Shown: in pieces, positions 1-8,416 of the stretch
Layout of the letters: each line of letters begins with the position of its first letter
Position numbering within the stretch: position 1 is the stretch's first letter
Assembly (NCBI GenBank): GCA_016703965.1
Contig: JADJBB010000021.1
Location: 868,001-932,000, forward strand
Direction of reading: 5' to 3'
DNA from: Acidobacteriota bacterium
GTDB taxonomy: Bacteria; Acidobacteriota; Blastocatellia; Pyrinomonadales; Pyrinomonadaceae
Length of the DNA: 64,000 bases
The notes under the pieces: model-generated
Told to the model about the DNA's origin: nothing
What the model saw: the letters and a program-made list of their open reading frames with translations, nothing else
Databases searched by the model: none
Position numbers and translations under genes: made by a program

Positions 1-1
1 C

Positions 2-523
2 GATATGCTTAAAATTCCGGGCGGCGGGGCGGCTTTTTCGTTTCGCACACGCACGCACAGGCAGTGGCGTTTTGCTGATCTGATCTATGACGGACGCAGC
101 TTTTTGGCCTTTGGCCAGGGTTCGCAAGGGTTTTTGGCGAATATCGGTGACGTTCAGCTTGAGCATCTGAACGACAGCTCGCCGGGGCTGAAATTCATGA
201 CAGATTTTGTGCCGGCAACGCAGTTTGAAAAGATAAGAGAGCAGAATCTGTCATTTTCAAGGCGAGTGATCGATGGCGAACATGTCTATTCCAAGGTCGT
301 GCCGGCCAAGATAAATGTGACGTATTTGCTGCGTTCGATCGCTTATAAAGCTTATGTTGCACGCGATTTTGAAGGGGTACGGTTTAACGAATTATCGTTT
401 GATAAGAGGACGGACATAATTGTGGCGTTCCGCGTAGTTAGGATGTCACCTGACGGGAGCTTAACGCTTTTGTGGCGCGAGATGCGGAATCTAGACTCTC
501 CGAAGATCGCCGATCCCAGATAG
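2..523 (+). CDS. Secreted-protein paralogue, 5' end outside the window
   Basis: The reading frame is open from the first bases of the window, so the start lies upstream and only about 173 residues are seen. I do not recognise the family. The visible part aligns with the second half of the next gene: both have a short hydrophobic glycine-rich stretch, a region ending in a conserved SIAYK/R motif, FNELxxDKRxDxIVxFR, and a C-terminal LWxExRNxxSPK. The pair therefore arose by tandem duplication. The ATG at position 5 is not a credible start because the homologous region of the neighbour begins much earlier. Likely exported, by analogy with the neighbour's signal peptide. Function unknown. Confidence 0.75.
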   Translation, partial: DMLKIPGGGAAFSFRTRTHRQWRFADLIYDGRSFLAFGQGSQGFLANIGDVQLEHLNDSSPGLKFMTDFVPATQFEKIREQNLSFSRRVIDGEHVYSKVVPAKINVTYLLRSIAYKAYVARDFEGVRFNELSFDKRTDIIVAFRVVRMSPDGSLTLLWREMRNLDSPKIADPR

Positions 524-555
524 TAAGGAAAAAAGAGCTTTCGCCACAAAAGAAG

Positions 556-1473
556 ATGAAGTATTTAGCTGCAATTTGCGTAGTGCTTGTTTCCGCGGTA
601 TTTACGTCGGCGCTCGCATTTCAAGTCTCAGCCACGCCCGCTCCGATCACGGTCGGCACTCCGACACCCGCGTATAATCGCAACTCTGATTATGAGATCA
701 CCAAACTAAAAAACAAGCCAAAGGATGAGCAGATAAAGCAGGCGGGTGAGAATAAGGAGATGCTTACCAAGTACGTCGATCCTCTCTACAGGGTGCCGAT
801 GGCAAACGAGCTTTCCACAGTAGCCATCGCCCCCGAGATCAGGTCTGTTTTCGATTCGTTTTTATCGCGGCCGAATACCGGCATTTTTAGAATAACGCCC
901 GACCTCGGGTGTGCCGAGATCATCGGGATGGCCCGGCCCGAGGGTGATTGCTTAAAATATCCATTCCCCGGTGCCGGCAATGCCTATTCTTTCCGGAAGC
1001 ATGGTTACCGAATGCGGGGTGTATCCGATATTTCCTTTAGCGGAGCTAAATTTATTACGCCGGGGGCGCTGACGCAGGGAATCCTCGTAAAGCTCGGGGA
1101 TCTTCCGATCGAGAGCTTAGATCTTATGTCAGACGGTGTGGCGTATCTGCCTCAGTTTCAGCCGGCAGACGCGATCAAGGTGGTTACAGAAACCAATCGA
1201 AAGTTTGAGGCTGGGGTCGAAGCGGGTGGATTTCGCTACGCAAATACAGCGGCTGCAGAGATGAATATGACCTACGGACTGAGGTCGATCGCTTATCGGG
1301 GCGAAGTTGTACAGTCGTTTCAGGGAGTTGTGTTCAATGAACTCGACTATGATAAACGGCGTGATGTAATAGTCCTGTTCCGGACAGTTGGTTTTGACGT
1401 GGATGGAACTCTTATCGTCCTCTGGAAGGAGCTCAGAAATACCGAGTCGCCAAAACTCAGATCTCAGAAGTAG
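556..1473 (+). CDS. Secreted protein of unknown function, paralogue of the preceding gene
   Basis: A 305-residue protein with an N-terminal signal peptide (MKY, hydrophobic stretch to about residue 20, then AFQVSA). An upstream in-frame ATG at 472 would overlap the previous gene by 52 bases and put 28 charged residues before the signal peptide, so the ATG at 556 is preferred. An AAGGAA stretch lies about 20 bases upstream, too far to be decisive. The second half matches the preceding gene (SIAYR, FNELDYDKRRDVIVLFR, LWKELRNTESPK). No catalytic motif is visible. Probably a periplasmic or surface protein; no function is proposed. Confidence 0.8.
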   Translation: MKYLAAICVVLVSAVFTSALAFQVSATPAPITVGTPTPAYNRNSDYEITKLKNKPKDEQIKQAGENKEMLTKYVDPLYRVPMANELSTVAIAPEIRSVFDSFLSRPNTGIFRITPDLGCAEIIGMARPEGDCLKYPFPGAGNAYSFRKHGYRMRGVSDISFSGAKFITPGALTQGILVKLGDLPIESLDLMSDGVAYLPQFQPADAIKVVTETNRKFEAGVEAGGFRYANTAAAEMNMTYGLRSIAYRGEVVQSFQGVVFNELDYDKRRDVIVLFRTVGFDVDGTLIVLWKELRNTESPKLRSQK

Positions 1474-1511
1474 TTTTAAGAAGTGATTCCGATTTTAAGC
1501 CATAACAAATT

Positions 1512-2228
1512 ATGAATTTAGCTAACAAAGTCGGCGTCGTTACGGGCGGCACCAAGGGGATCGGCTATGCGATAGCTGAGAAATTATTAGATGCCGGAGC
1601 GAGTGTTTTTATTTGCGGACGAACCGTTTCGGCCGTCGAGGGAGCACTTAAAACGCTGGCGTTGAGAGGCAAGGCTGTAGGACGCAGTTGCGACGTCCGC
1701 AATGACGAACAGGTGCGTTCGATTCTGGCTGATTGCGAGCGAGTGCTCGGCGGCGTCGATATTCTGGTCAATAACGCCGGGATCGGGATCATGGGGAAAA
1801 CGGTCGAGCAGATCACGCCGGATGAGTTTCGGCAAACGGTCGAAACCAATCTGTTCGGCGTTTACTATGCCTGCCATTACGCGGTGCCGCTGATGAAGAT
1901 ACGCGGCGGCGGTTACATCATTAACATTTCATCGCTCGCCGGCCAGAACGCCCATCCCAAAATGGCAGCCTACAACGCCTCAAAATTCGGCCTTAACGGC
2001 TTTTCCGAGGCCCTCATGCAGGAGGTTCGCCAGGACGACATCAAGGTCAGCTACATCTGCCCCGGCAGCGTCAATACCTATTTCGGCAACGACACGCCGT
2101 CCGCCGAAAAGATGTGGCAGATCCAACCCGAAGACATCGCCGAGGTCGTCATCGACCTTTTGAAAATGGATGCACGAACGCTGCCCAGCAAGGTCGAGAT
2201 CCGCCCGAGCAAACCACCGGTCAGTTGA
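1512..2228 (+). CDS. SDR-family NAD(P)-dependent oxidoreductase
   Basis: A 238-residue classical short-chain dehydrogenase/reductase. The Rossmann motif TGGTKGIG is at residues 10-17, NNAG at about 88-91, the catalytic Ser in NISSLAG near 141 and the YxxxK pair in YNASK near 154-158, followed by the usual PG segment (ICPGSVNT). The length is normal for the family. It resembles 3-oxoacyl-ACP reductases and similar alcohol/ketone reductases, but the substrate cannot be read from the sequence. A second SDR gene lies at 55634. It is followed by a dispersed repeat and a strong terminator, so it is probably the last gene of its transcript. Confidence 0.9.
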   Translation: MNLANKVGVVTGGTKGIGYAIAEKLLDAGASVFICGRTVSAVEGALKTLALRGKAVGRSCDVRNDEQVRSILADCERVLGGVDILVNNAGIGIMGKTVEQITPDEFRQTVETNLFGVYYACHYAVPLMKIRGGGYIINISSLAGQNAHPKMAAYNASKFGLNGFSEALMQEVRQDDIKVSYICPGSVNTYFGNDTPSAEKMWQIQPEDIAEVVIDLLKMDARTLPSKVEIRPSKPPVS

Positions 2229-2306
2229 AAAGTAGGCGGTAGGCAGTTGGCGGTGAGCAGGCAAGAAGCGTTCAGCCCGGACTGCTGACAGCTCACTGCT
2301 GACAGC
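2229..2306. repeat. Imperfect inverted-repeat element (GGCAGTTGGCGGT type)
   Basis: It begins directly after the stop codon of the SDR gene. Two GC-rich arms of about 25 bases, one near 2236-2260 and one near 2282-2306, are complementary at roughly 18 of 25 positions, and each arm is itself made of short reiterated words (GGCAGT, GGCGGT against CTGACAG, CTGCTGACAG). The same style of element occurs at 28382-28460. It looks like a miniature, non-coding dispersed repeat. Confidence 0.6.
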
Positions 2307-2360
2307 GAACTTTTCTTGTTTTTTCACTTTTCGCCAAACTTTACCAAGAAATACCCAATA

Positions 2361-2389
2361 AAAAGTGTGAATCGTTTCACACTTTTTTT
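2361..2389 (+). terminator. Rho-independent terminator after the SDR gene
   Basis: An 11-bp perfect stem (2361-2371 with 2376-2386) with a TCGT loop is followed by a run of T. The 5' arm begins with four A, so it could also act for minus-strand transcripts arriving from the convergent crystallin-zincin gene. Confidence 0.85.
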
Positions 2390-2588
2390 GCGTTGACATG
2401 TGAGAGGCAGATAAATACGGCCTTTCAGCTATCCGCACCGCACGGCTAGGGGCAAAAAACGGGTCATAATTGGTAGAGGAAAATACCGGGTTTTTGAGCG
2501 GTTTGTGTGAGATTGGTAGAGGTATTTCGGAGATTGGTCAAAGGTGAGACGTCGGGGAACGTGGGTGTTCCCCGGCGTCGAGAGTGAT
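2390..2588. repeat. Non-coding stretch with 21-bp periodic ATTGGT repeats and a GC hairpin
   Basis: No gene is seen. Copies of ATTGGTAGAG or ATTGGTCAAA sit with their GGT at about 2472, 2515 and 2536, that is at multiples of about 21.5 bases, with a degenerate copy between the first two. A related array is at 50501-50576. A hairpin with stem CGGGGAAC/GTTCCCCG (2553-2560 with 2567-2574) lies just past the 3' end of the minus-strand gene at 2589 and may end it, but no T-run follows. Confidence 0.5.
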
Positions 2589-4028
2589 CTATGGTTTGTA
2601 ACCGTCGCACGAGAAAGTAGCTCTCGCGGTGAAGAAGCCCTTCATAAAGGAATCCTCTTTTGGCGAAATCGGAACCACATCCATGTTGGGTACTCGAAAC
2701 CACTGCTGGATCCGATACGGGAAGCTCTCCAGCGGCGTCATCGACTTATCGAACTTGAATGTACTGTCTACGAACTGGTCTGTAAGGTAATTCGAGTGAA
2801 GCGAATGTCCGAATTCATGGACAACCTGGTCGAATGACCGATACTGGGTATCCGGGGTCCGTCTCGTCTGGACGCCCGTTTTACAGATCATCATTTCCGT
2901 GATCCAGAGATTATCAGGGTTTCCGTAGCCGCGAAGGTTATCGCCGCTGCGCTCATACGGTGTTTGCGGATACGCCATCCCGATCGGTGCCAGGTTGATC
3001 AGCTCCGACCACGGTTCGGCGTTTGTCACGTGAACGATGAATGTATCCAGCTTGTTCTTCGGATACTTGGGGCCGAGGCGCCTCATCATCTCGGAATAGA
3101 CGTTTGCCACGCCGTTCATCGCTGACTGGCTTACGGCCTTGGTCGCCATGATCCTGATCGTTGGTTCGGCCATCTGGATACATTTTGCCCAGCCGGGATT
3201 GGGTGTGCAGTTGGTTACGTTGGCTTTGTTCTTAAAAACAAAGATCACCTCGTCGGTTGGAGGTGGCAGATTCGCAGGCGGGGGCGGGGCCTGCTGCTGA
3301 GCAACAGGTGGCGGCGCAGGATTCGGGTTGCCGGCGGCGGCGCCCTTCCTAAAGATACGCAGCGACGAGACATTATCATTCCCGACGCGAGTGTTGCCAA
3401 GAAAATTGTTATCGGAACCGAACGTCTGGCATGCGCCCTGGAAATCGTCGTCAGCACAGAGTTCTACCTGCACGCTCGCCCCCACGATGATCGAAGAGAT
3501 GCTGTCATTCGGCATCCCCATACTCTGTGGCGTGCGGAAGTCACCCGGGTTCAATATTTTGCACTGTCCCCCAAATTGGGCGTCGTTGAAGATCGCGATC
3601 TGATTGATGTTTGGCCTGCAAAATGGACCGGTTCCGCCTGCGGCACCCTGCGGATTCGGGTTTCCGCCGGCGTTATTCTTCATGACGATGCGGAGTGACG
3701 AAACATTATCGTTCCCCACACGCGTATTCTCCAGGAAATCGTTGTTCGAATCGAAAGTCTGGCAAGCCCCTTGGAAATCGTTATCCGCGCAAAGCTCGAC
3801 CTGGACGTTCGCACCAACCATGATCGATGTGATGCTATCGTTGGGCATTCCCATACTCTGCGGAGTGGGGTAATTGCCTGGGTTCAGGATCTTGCAAGCC
3901 CCTTCAAACCGCCAATCGTTAAATATGGCGACCTGATTGGCATTTGGTTTACAAAATTGGGCCGAAGCCGTTTCGGCGGCCGCGAAAATGAATCCGAGGC
4001 ACAATCCGATAAAAATTAGTTTCTTCAT
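2589..4028 (-). CDS. Secreted two-domain beta/gamma-crystallin-like protein fused to a zincin-type peptidase
   Basis: 479 residues. The ATG at 4028 was chosen because it opens a signal peptide (MKKLIFIGLCLGF, cleaved near AETASAQ) and has GGAG upstream; the longer frame lacks this. Residues about 28-118 and 130-220 are two crystallin-like domains, each with paired Greek-key-style motifs containing N-D-S/N-I/V-S-S, which matches the (N/D)(N/D)X(S/T)S calcium site of bacterial beta/gamma-crystallins. A proline/glutamine-rich linker follows. The C-terminal 200 residues hold HEFGHSLH at about 404-411, a zinc-binding HExxH. Probably a calcium-stabilised secreted metallopeptidase; the substrate is unknown. 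It is last in an array of three crystallin-like genes on this strand. Confidence 0.8.
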   Translation of the reverse strand: MKKLIFIGLCLGFIFAAAETASAQFCKPNANQVAIFNDWRFEGACKILNPGNYPTPQSMGMPNDSITSIMVGANVQVELCADNDFQGACQTFDSNNDFLENTRVGNDNVSSLRIVMKNNAGGNPNPQGAAGGTGPFCRPNINQIAIFNDAQFGGQCKILNPGDFRTPQSMGMPNDSISSIIVGASVQVELCADDDFQGACQTFGSDNNFLGNTRVGNDNVSSLRIFRKGAAAGNPNPAPPPVAQQQAPPPPANLPPPTDEVIFVFKNKANVTNCTPNPGWAKCIQMAEPTIRIMATKAVSQSAMNGVANVYSEMMRRLGPKYPKNKLDTFIVHVTNAEPWSELINLAPIGMAYPQTPYERSGDNLRGYGNPDNLWITEMMICKTGVQTRRTPDTQYRSFDQVVHEFGHSLHSNYLTDQFVDSTFKFDKSMTPLESFPYRIQQWFRVPNMDVVPISPKEDSFMKGFFTARATFSCDGYKP

Positions 4029-4183
4029 ATTCAATTTTCTCCGTTTTTTGTATGCCTCGAACTCGAGGATTTCGGGGCACAAGTCTCCTCGCGATCCGCA
4101 GTTACCCCGTTCTCGCAGGTATTGCAGTCGTCTGTGAAGCGGTCTTCTTAGTCTGGTAGATTCGGCTGATCGTAGTCCGAAAG

Positions 4184-5236
4184 TCACTTCTTAGGAAGTT
4201 TGAGACGCTGGTATGTTTTTTTCACTTCGTTTTCTTCGAGCGTCATTGTATCTCCCGAAAACGACACCTTGTGCAATTCTTCGCTACCCGTGCGCGAAAG
4301 TTTAAGATTCGCTGAGCTCATCCCTCCCCAATACCCCAATTTGTCCAATTTCCACGCTCCACCGTTCTGGGAAGACAGCCAATGAACATCGTACCCCCCA
4401 TCAAATAACACGGATACACGTTCACCGGCCGTAGGACTCCCGGGAACACCTACCCAATTCCCGATCGGTGCACATCTGTCTCCACAGCCAGTCCCGGGGT
4501 TCGGGGCCGGCGTGTCAGATTCAATTCTTAGTTCAGTTGTACGTGCCGGCGTGGTCTCCCAAGCCAGTGTAAGCCGATCGCCTTTCAGCGTCATTTTTGC
4601 CTTGACCACTTGAAATTGGTTTCCGAGCACTTCAATGTTCTGACTGTCTCTAACCGAATAAATGAACCGACTGTACGCATAATTACCATCAGGGTCGAGT
4701 ACGAATAGTTCGCCGTCGTTCGTAAATACATATTTTCGCGGCTTACCATCCAAGGAATTGCCCAGCCAGGTTCCCCTGAGCTTGTCTATGGTTCCGACGA
4801 GGTCCAAGGCGCCGAATACGTCCATTTTATTTGTGTTTCCAGGTTTCGTATTTGCCGGTTGCGGTTTAATAACGGCAGGAGCGTTCTTGCGGTACACCCT
4901 GAGCGAAGAGATCGAATCGTTTCCGATATTCGTGCCAACTAGTGTCCGGGCATCCTCTCCGTAGGTCTGGCACCCTCCCTGATAATTGTCATCGCCACAA
5001 ACGTCAACCTGAACATTCGCTCCAACTTTGAGCGAAGTAATGCTGTCATTATCGAAGCCCATTTGCTGCGGTGATGGGAAATCGCCAATGTTGATCACCT
5101 TACACCTTCCTTGAAAATTGTCGTTTTCGAAAACGGCTATCTGGTTGGCGTTTGGCACACAGTTCTGGGCAGACGCACTCGCTGCCGCGAACATCAAAAG
5201 CCCTAACAAAACTCCTATTGAAAATGATCTCTTCAC
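4184..5236 (-). CDS. Secreted protein with N-terminal beta/gamma-crystallin-like domain
   Basis: 350 residues. It starts with GTG at 5236, supported by GGAG eight bases upstream and an immediate signal peptide (MKRSFSIGVLLGLLMF, cleavage near ASAQ). Residues about 25-115 form one crystallin-like domain with N-D-S-I-T-S and N-D-S-I-S-S motifs and conserved cysteines. The remaining 220 residues resemble a beta-rich domain that measures or binds a ligand (several GTW/GNW turns, FTNDGELFVLDPDGNY), but I cannot name the family. It sits between two other crystallin-like genes and shares their N-terminal domain, so the C-terminal part probably sets its specific role. Confidence 0.75.
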   Translation of the reverse strand: MKRSFSIGVLLGLLMFAAASASAQNCVPNANQIAVFENDNFQGRCKVINIGDFPSPQQMGFDNDSITSLKVGANVQVDVCGDDNYQGGCQTYGEDARTLVGTNIGNDSISSLRVYRKNAPAVIKPQPANTKPGNTNKMDVFGALDLVGTIDKLRGTWLGNSLDGKPRKYVFTNDGELFVLDPDGNYAYSRFIYSVRDSQNIEVLGNQFQVVKAKMTLKGDRLTLAWETTPARTTELRIESDTPAPNPGTGCGDRCAPIGNWVGVPGSPTAGERVSVLFDGGYDVHWLSSQNGGAWKLDKLGYWGGMSSANLKLSRTGSEELHKVSFSGDTMTLEENEVKKTYQRLKLPKK

Positions 5237-5265
5237 TTCTGTGTCTCCTTTCGGTCATCTTTAAA

Positions 5266-5934
5266 CTATTTGCCGACCCGTGTGTATGTAAATGTTTCGC
5301 CGATATCGGGCCGTTCCAGAACCATCTTCCTGTTGTTGTTCTCAAAGCGGAGTAGCCCCTGACGGATCGCGCCTTCTGAGTTGGAGTATTCGATAGTATT
5401 TGGCTCGATGAGCTTATATGGTGAGGTCCGACTGTATTTGCCCTTGATGTAGGACTTGTAGCTGCTTACGCCGTAAACGATCTTGACGGTCTTATCTGTA
5501 TCGAAGATCCAGGAGCCCATAAGGAGCTTTCTGAGCCCTTCTACTCCGGTCGCCGCCGCTGCCGAAGTGCGGCCGCCCGGCCCCTTGCGTGTGATCCGGA
5601 TCGATGAGACCGAATCGTTGCCAACGCTCGTGTTTCCCAGAAAATCGTTATCACTTACCAGCGTCTCGCAGGTACCTTTATAAAGGTCGTTCTGGCAGAT
5701 CTCGACCTGTACATTTTTGCCAACCAGGATCGAAGAGATACTGTCGTTATCAAATCCCAACGCCTCGGGCGTCGCATATCCTGCAATATCAAGTACCTTG
5801 CACTTTCCTTCGAATTTCCAATCGTCAAAAATTGCGATCTGATTTGCATTGGGCCGGCAGTTTTGAGCTGATACATCGCCTGCGGAGACGATGACAAGCA
5901 AAAACAGGGTGCTTATTAAAATCGAATATTTCAT
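5266..5934 (-). CDS. Secreted beta/gamma-crystallin-like protein
   Basis: 222 residues, ATG at 5934 with AGGAG nine bases upstream. A signal peptide (MKYSILISTLFLLVIVSAG, then VSAQ) is followed by one crystallin-like domain at about 25-115 with N-D-S-I-S-S and N-D-S-V-S-S motifs. A C-terminal domain of about 90 residues (GSWIFDTDKTVKIVYG, then a Tyr-rich beta region ending FTYTRVGK) looks like a small lipocalin-like or stress-type beta sheet, not identified further. It is the first gene of the three-gene crystallin array and the most compact version. Likely calcium binding, by family analogy. Confidence 0.75.
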   Translation of the reverse strand: MKYSILISTLFLLVIVSAGDVSAQNCRPNANQIAIFDDWKFEGKCKVLDIAGYATPEALGFDNDSISSILVGKNVQVEICQNDLYKGTCETLVSDNDFLGNTSVGNDSVSSIRITRKGPGGRTSAAAATGVEGLRKLLMGSWIFDTDKTVKIVYGVSSYKSYIKGKYSRTSPYKLIEPNTIEYSNSEGAIRQGLLRFENNNRKMVLERPDIGETFTYTRVGK

Positions 5935-6011
5935 TTACTAGATTCTCCTTTTCTATCGTGATAGGGAGAGCTAAGAGCTGCGCCGTGTACAATTACAAGG
6001 CGAAACGTCGT

Positions 6012-6431
6012 TTAGAATTTGTAATATGTCCTGCCGAAAACCGTATTTCCGCGAGAGATGGTAAACGCGCTTTTCGGCAGATCAAGTGTTACGATATCGC
6101 CCTTGATCATTTCCGGGACCGGGTTATCAACCTTAGTGATCTTTGCGATGTTGTTTCCGATCTTGGTCTTAGAGCAATCGATCTTTAAGTAGATGGTTGC
6201 CTGCTGTCCGCCTGAAAATACTCCTATCAAGCAGACGTTAACGCCTTTCTTAAGTCCTAGTTCAGGCACATCGGCGTTGAGCGTGTGAACCGTAAACGTA
6301 ATTTTCTCCCCAACCAAGGGCCGCATTTTTCCGGAACCGTTAATCTTGAAGACCACACCTTGAGCCGAAGCAGTACTGCTAAAAACAAACATCAAACCCA
6401 ACAACATCGTAAAGAACATTATTTTTTTCAT
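6012..6431 (-). CDS. Small secreted protein of unknown function
   Basis: 139 residues with a clear signal peptide (MKKIMFFTMLLGLMFVFSSTASAQG) and AGGAG six bases before the ATG. The mature part is predicted beta-rich with two cysteines (VCLIG and KIDCSK) that could form a disulfide. No family recognised. The gene starts nine bases after the stop of the upstream small gene, so the two are probably cotranscribed; the crystallin-like genes follow after 77 bases. Confidence 0.7.
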   Translation of the reverse strand: MKKIMFFTMLLGLMFVFSSTASAQGVVFKINGSGKMRPLVGEKITFTVHTLNADVPELGLKKGVNVCLIGVFSGGQQATIYLKIDCSKTKIGNNIAKITKVDNPVPEMIKGDIVTLDLPKSAFTISRGNTVFGRTYYKF

Positions 6432-6440
6432 TTTTTTCTC

Positions 6441-6794
6441 CTAGTTTATTTTTCTATCAACCTCCAACGGGCTCGAGAAACTGTCTGCCGAGCCTTCGAT
6501 CACGAGCGGCAGCGAACTGCCTGTGTATCCTCGCCCTGCGTCTAAAAATGCCGAGAGAGATGAAAGACAGATCATTTCCGAATCGGCCGTGTTATCCGAG
6601 TAATGGGCACCGCCCATCTCGACTATCTGGAAAACACGCCGCTGCGTGATGCCTAAAATGCGGGCCGATGATGCAGCGGTTAGCATTTGCTCGCCGCAGG
6701 CCGGACAGTTCACGGGTGAGGTCGCGGGCGACTCTTGAATGATGTAACGGCGGTCGGTTTTGACCCACATTTCAATTTTTCGGCTGATTTTCAT
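6441..6794 (-). CDS. Small protein with a CPxC motif and a possible helix-turn-helix
   Basis: 117 residues without a signal peptide. The segment CPACGEQ near residues 30-36 supplies only one cysteine pair, so a full zinc ribbon is not demonstrated. The following stretch AASSARILGITQRRVFQIVE reads like a MerR/excisionase-type helix-turn-helix, which suggests a DNA-binding role; this is inference. It lies nine bases upstream of the small secreted protein gene and 92 bases from the divergent winged-helix regulator. Confidence 0.6.
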   Translation of the reverse strand: MKISRKIEMWVKTDRRYIIQESPATSPVNCPACGEQMLTAASSARILGITQRRVFQIVEMGGAHYSDNTADSEMICLSSLSAFLDAGRGYTGSSLPLVIEGSADSFSSPLEVDRKIN

Positions 6795-6886
6795 CGTTTC
6801 GGCTTAAACTTTTAATCGATTTTTGGTAATTTATTCGAACCGCTCCCAAAGGTCTTGATTTTTTTTGGATTATTTTAGGATTTCTT

Positions 6887-8206
6887 TTGGATAGAGCTAA
6901 ACCTCAACAAACATCGATGTTTTATCACTTCGGTGAATTCTCGCTAGACGCCTCGGAGCGTCTTTTGCGGCGCGGTAATGAGCATCTTCCGCTCAAGCCG
7001 AAGCAGTTTGACCTTCTTTTTTTCTTTGTCGAGAACGCCGGACGCACGACGAGAAAGGATGAATTGCTTGAAGCGGTTTGGCCTGGAACTTATGTCGAGG
7101 AAAATACGCTTGCCCGAAATGTTTCGTGGCTTAGAACGTTACTGGAAGATAATTTAGGCGGCCCGCGTGTCATCGAGACCGTTCCAAAGCTTGGATACCG
7201 GTTCACTCCGGAGGTGACGATCTCCTACCCGAAAGAGAACACACTAATTGTAGAGGAACAAACCGTCCAGTATTTCCGCGGCGAAGAAACTATCACGATC
7301 GACGATAGTACGCTGGTAAAAAAAGACGAGAAAAAGGCCTATTCGCGGCATTCCGCATTATCGAGCTTTCGCTCGTCCAGGATATTTCTGGTCACAGCGG
7401 CGGTTCTGGTTTTAGTCGTCGTGCTCGCCGGCCTCGGCTTTTCGTCTTACTGGAAAAATACTCAGACCACCGCCGGAGCTTCCGTATCGAGTGATAATGA
7501 CGATAGCTGGATAAAATCCCGACGAGGAGACGTTGCGAATCGCTCTATAGGGGATGAAAGATCGCAAGTTAAGATCGGCTCGATCGTTAATCTTCAAAAT
7601 CGTTACCCGAACGACGGCTCGTACCTCGACGCGTGGGGAGCCGTTTGGACCAAACCGGAATTCAAACAAGTTCCCACCGAGACAATGTTCGTATCAACCC
7701 ACATAGACCCAAACCGCGAGAATGGCTCCGGCAGTTGGGAAGTTATTTCGGCAAGCGGGAAAGAAAAAGACGAACCACTCGTTATTGGCGACCGCGTTCA
7801 TCTCAGGAATATGTACCCTAATGGCGGCTACCTCGACGCCTGTGGCTGGACTGAGCATCTACGCGTTTTTGAAAAGTTCCTGGATCAGACGGGCGCGGTA
7901 TTTACCACCAGATCTCCGAACCGCGACAATGGAACCGGAGTTTGGATCATAAGGTCAGGAGCCTCAGAGGACGGCAGTCCCGTATTTGAAGGTGACAGCG
8001 TCGCTATCGAAAGCAGCTACTTCATCAATGACGCCGGGAAGAACCGCGTTTCCGGTTTCTTAAATGTCGCGGGAAAAGTCAGCGACATCCAGGCATTCAG
8101 CGACTATCAAGGTTCAAAGCTGGTGTTTACTAAGAGCATCTCGTTCGCTCAACCGGTTCCCGATATCTGGACCATCACCACCAGCAAAGCCTTCACGAAA
8201 GAATAA
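6887..8206 (+). CDS. Membrane-anchored winged-helix regulator with a repeated C-terminal sensor domain
   Basis: 439 residues. The start is TTG at 6887, with AGGA six bases upstream; the next ATG (6917) has no ribosome-binding site but would also keep the whole DNA-binding domain. Residues about 12-110 are an OmpR/PhoB-type winged helix (LKPKQFDLLFFFVENAG, DELLEAVWPGTYVEENTL, VIETVPKLGYRF). One transmembrane helix lies at about 165-190. The outer part has at least two copies of a unit with LxNxYPN, YLDAxG, then NRxNGxGxWxI, resembling a beta-trefoil-like lectin fold. This is a ToxR/CadC-type one-component layout, so it probably senses something outside the membrane and binds DNA directly. Confidence 0.85.
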   Translation: MDRAKPQQTSMFYHFGEFSLDASERLLRRGNEHLPLKPKQFDLLFFFVENAGRTTRKDELLEAVWPGTYVEENTLARNVSWLRTLLEDNLGGPRVIETVPKLGYRFTPEVTISYPKENTLIVEEQTVQYFRGEETITIDDSTLVKKDEKKAYSRHSALSSFRSSRIFLVTAAVLVLVVVLAGLGFSSYWKNTQTTAGASVSSDNDDSWIKSRRGDVANRSIGDERSQVKIGSIVNLQNRYPNDGSYLDAWGAVWTKPEFKQVPTETMFVSTHIDPNRENGSGSWEVISASGKEKDEPLVIGDRVHLRNMYPNGGYLDACGWTEHLRVFEKFLDQTGAVFTTRSPNRDNGTGVWIIRSGASEDGSPVFEGDSVAIESSYFINDAGKNRVSGFLNVAGKVSDIQAFSDYQGSKLVFTKSISFAQPVPDIWTITTSKAFTKE

Positions 8207-8416
8207 TGATCTATGATCGTTAGCCGTTTCACTTTGTCAGAAGTCGAACAAGTCGACAATCCAAAAGAAATCCAATCGATAGCCCAGAATTAGCGACCGG
8301 AAGACCGAGCGGGATCAATTCAGCGTCACGCCGAAAGTACGAAAAGGCACGAAAGAGAGGTTTATGGGCTTCCGAATCGTGCGTTTTAATGTTTTCGTTT
8401 TGGCCGCCCGTTCTGT
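8207..8416. other. Short intergenic region between convergent genes
   Basis: No gene is seen in either strand. It contains AGTACGAAAAGGCACGAAAG at about 8337-8356, a word typical of small dispersed repeats, but no clear second arm. No convincing terminator with a T-run was found. Confidence 0.4.
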
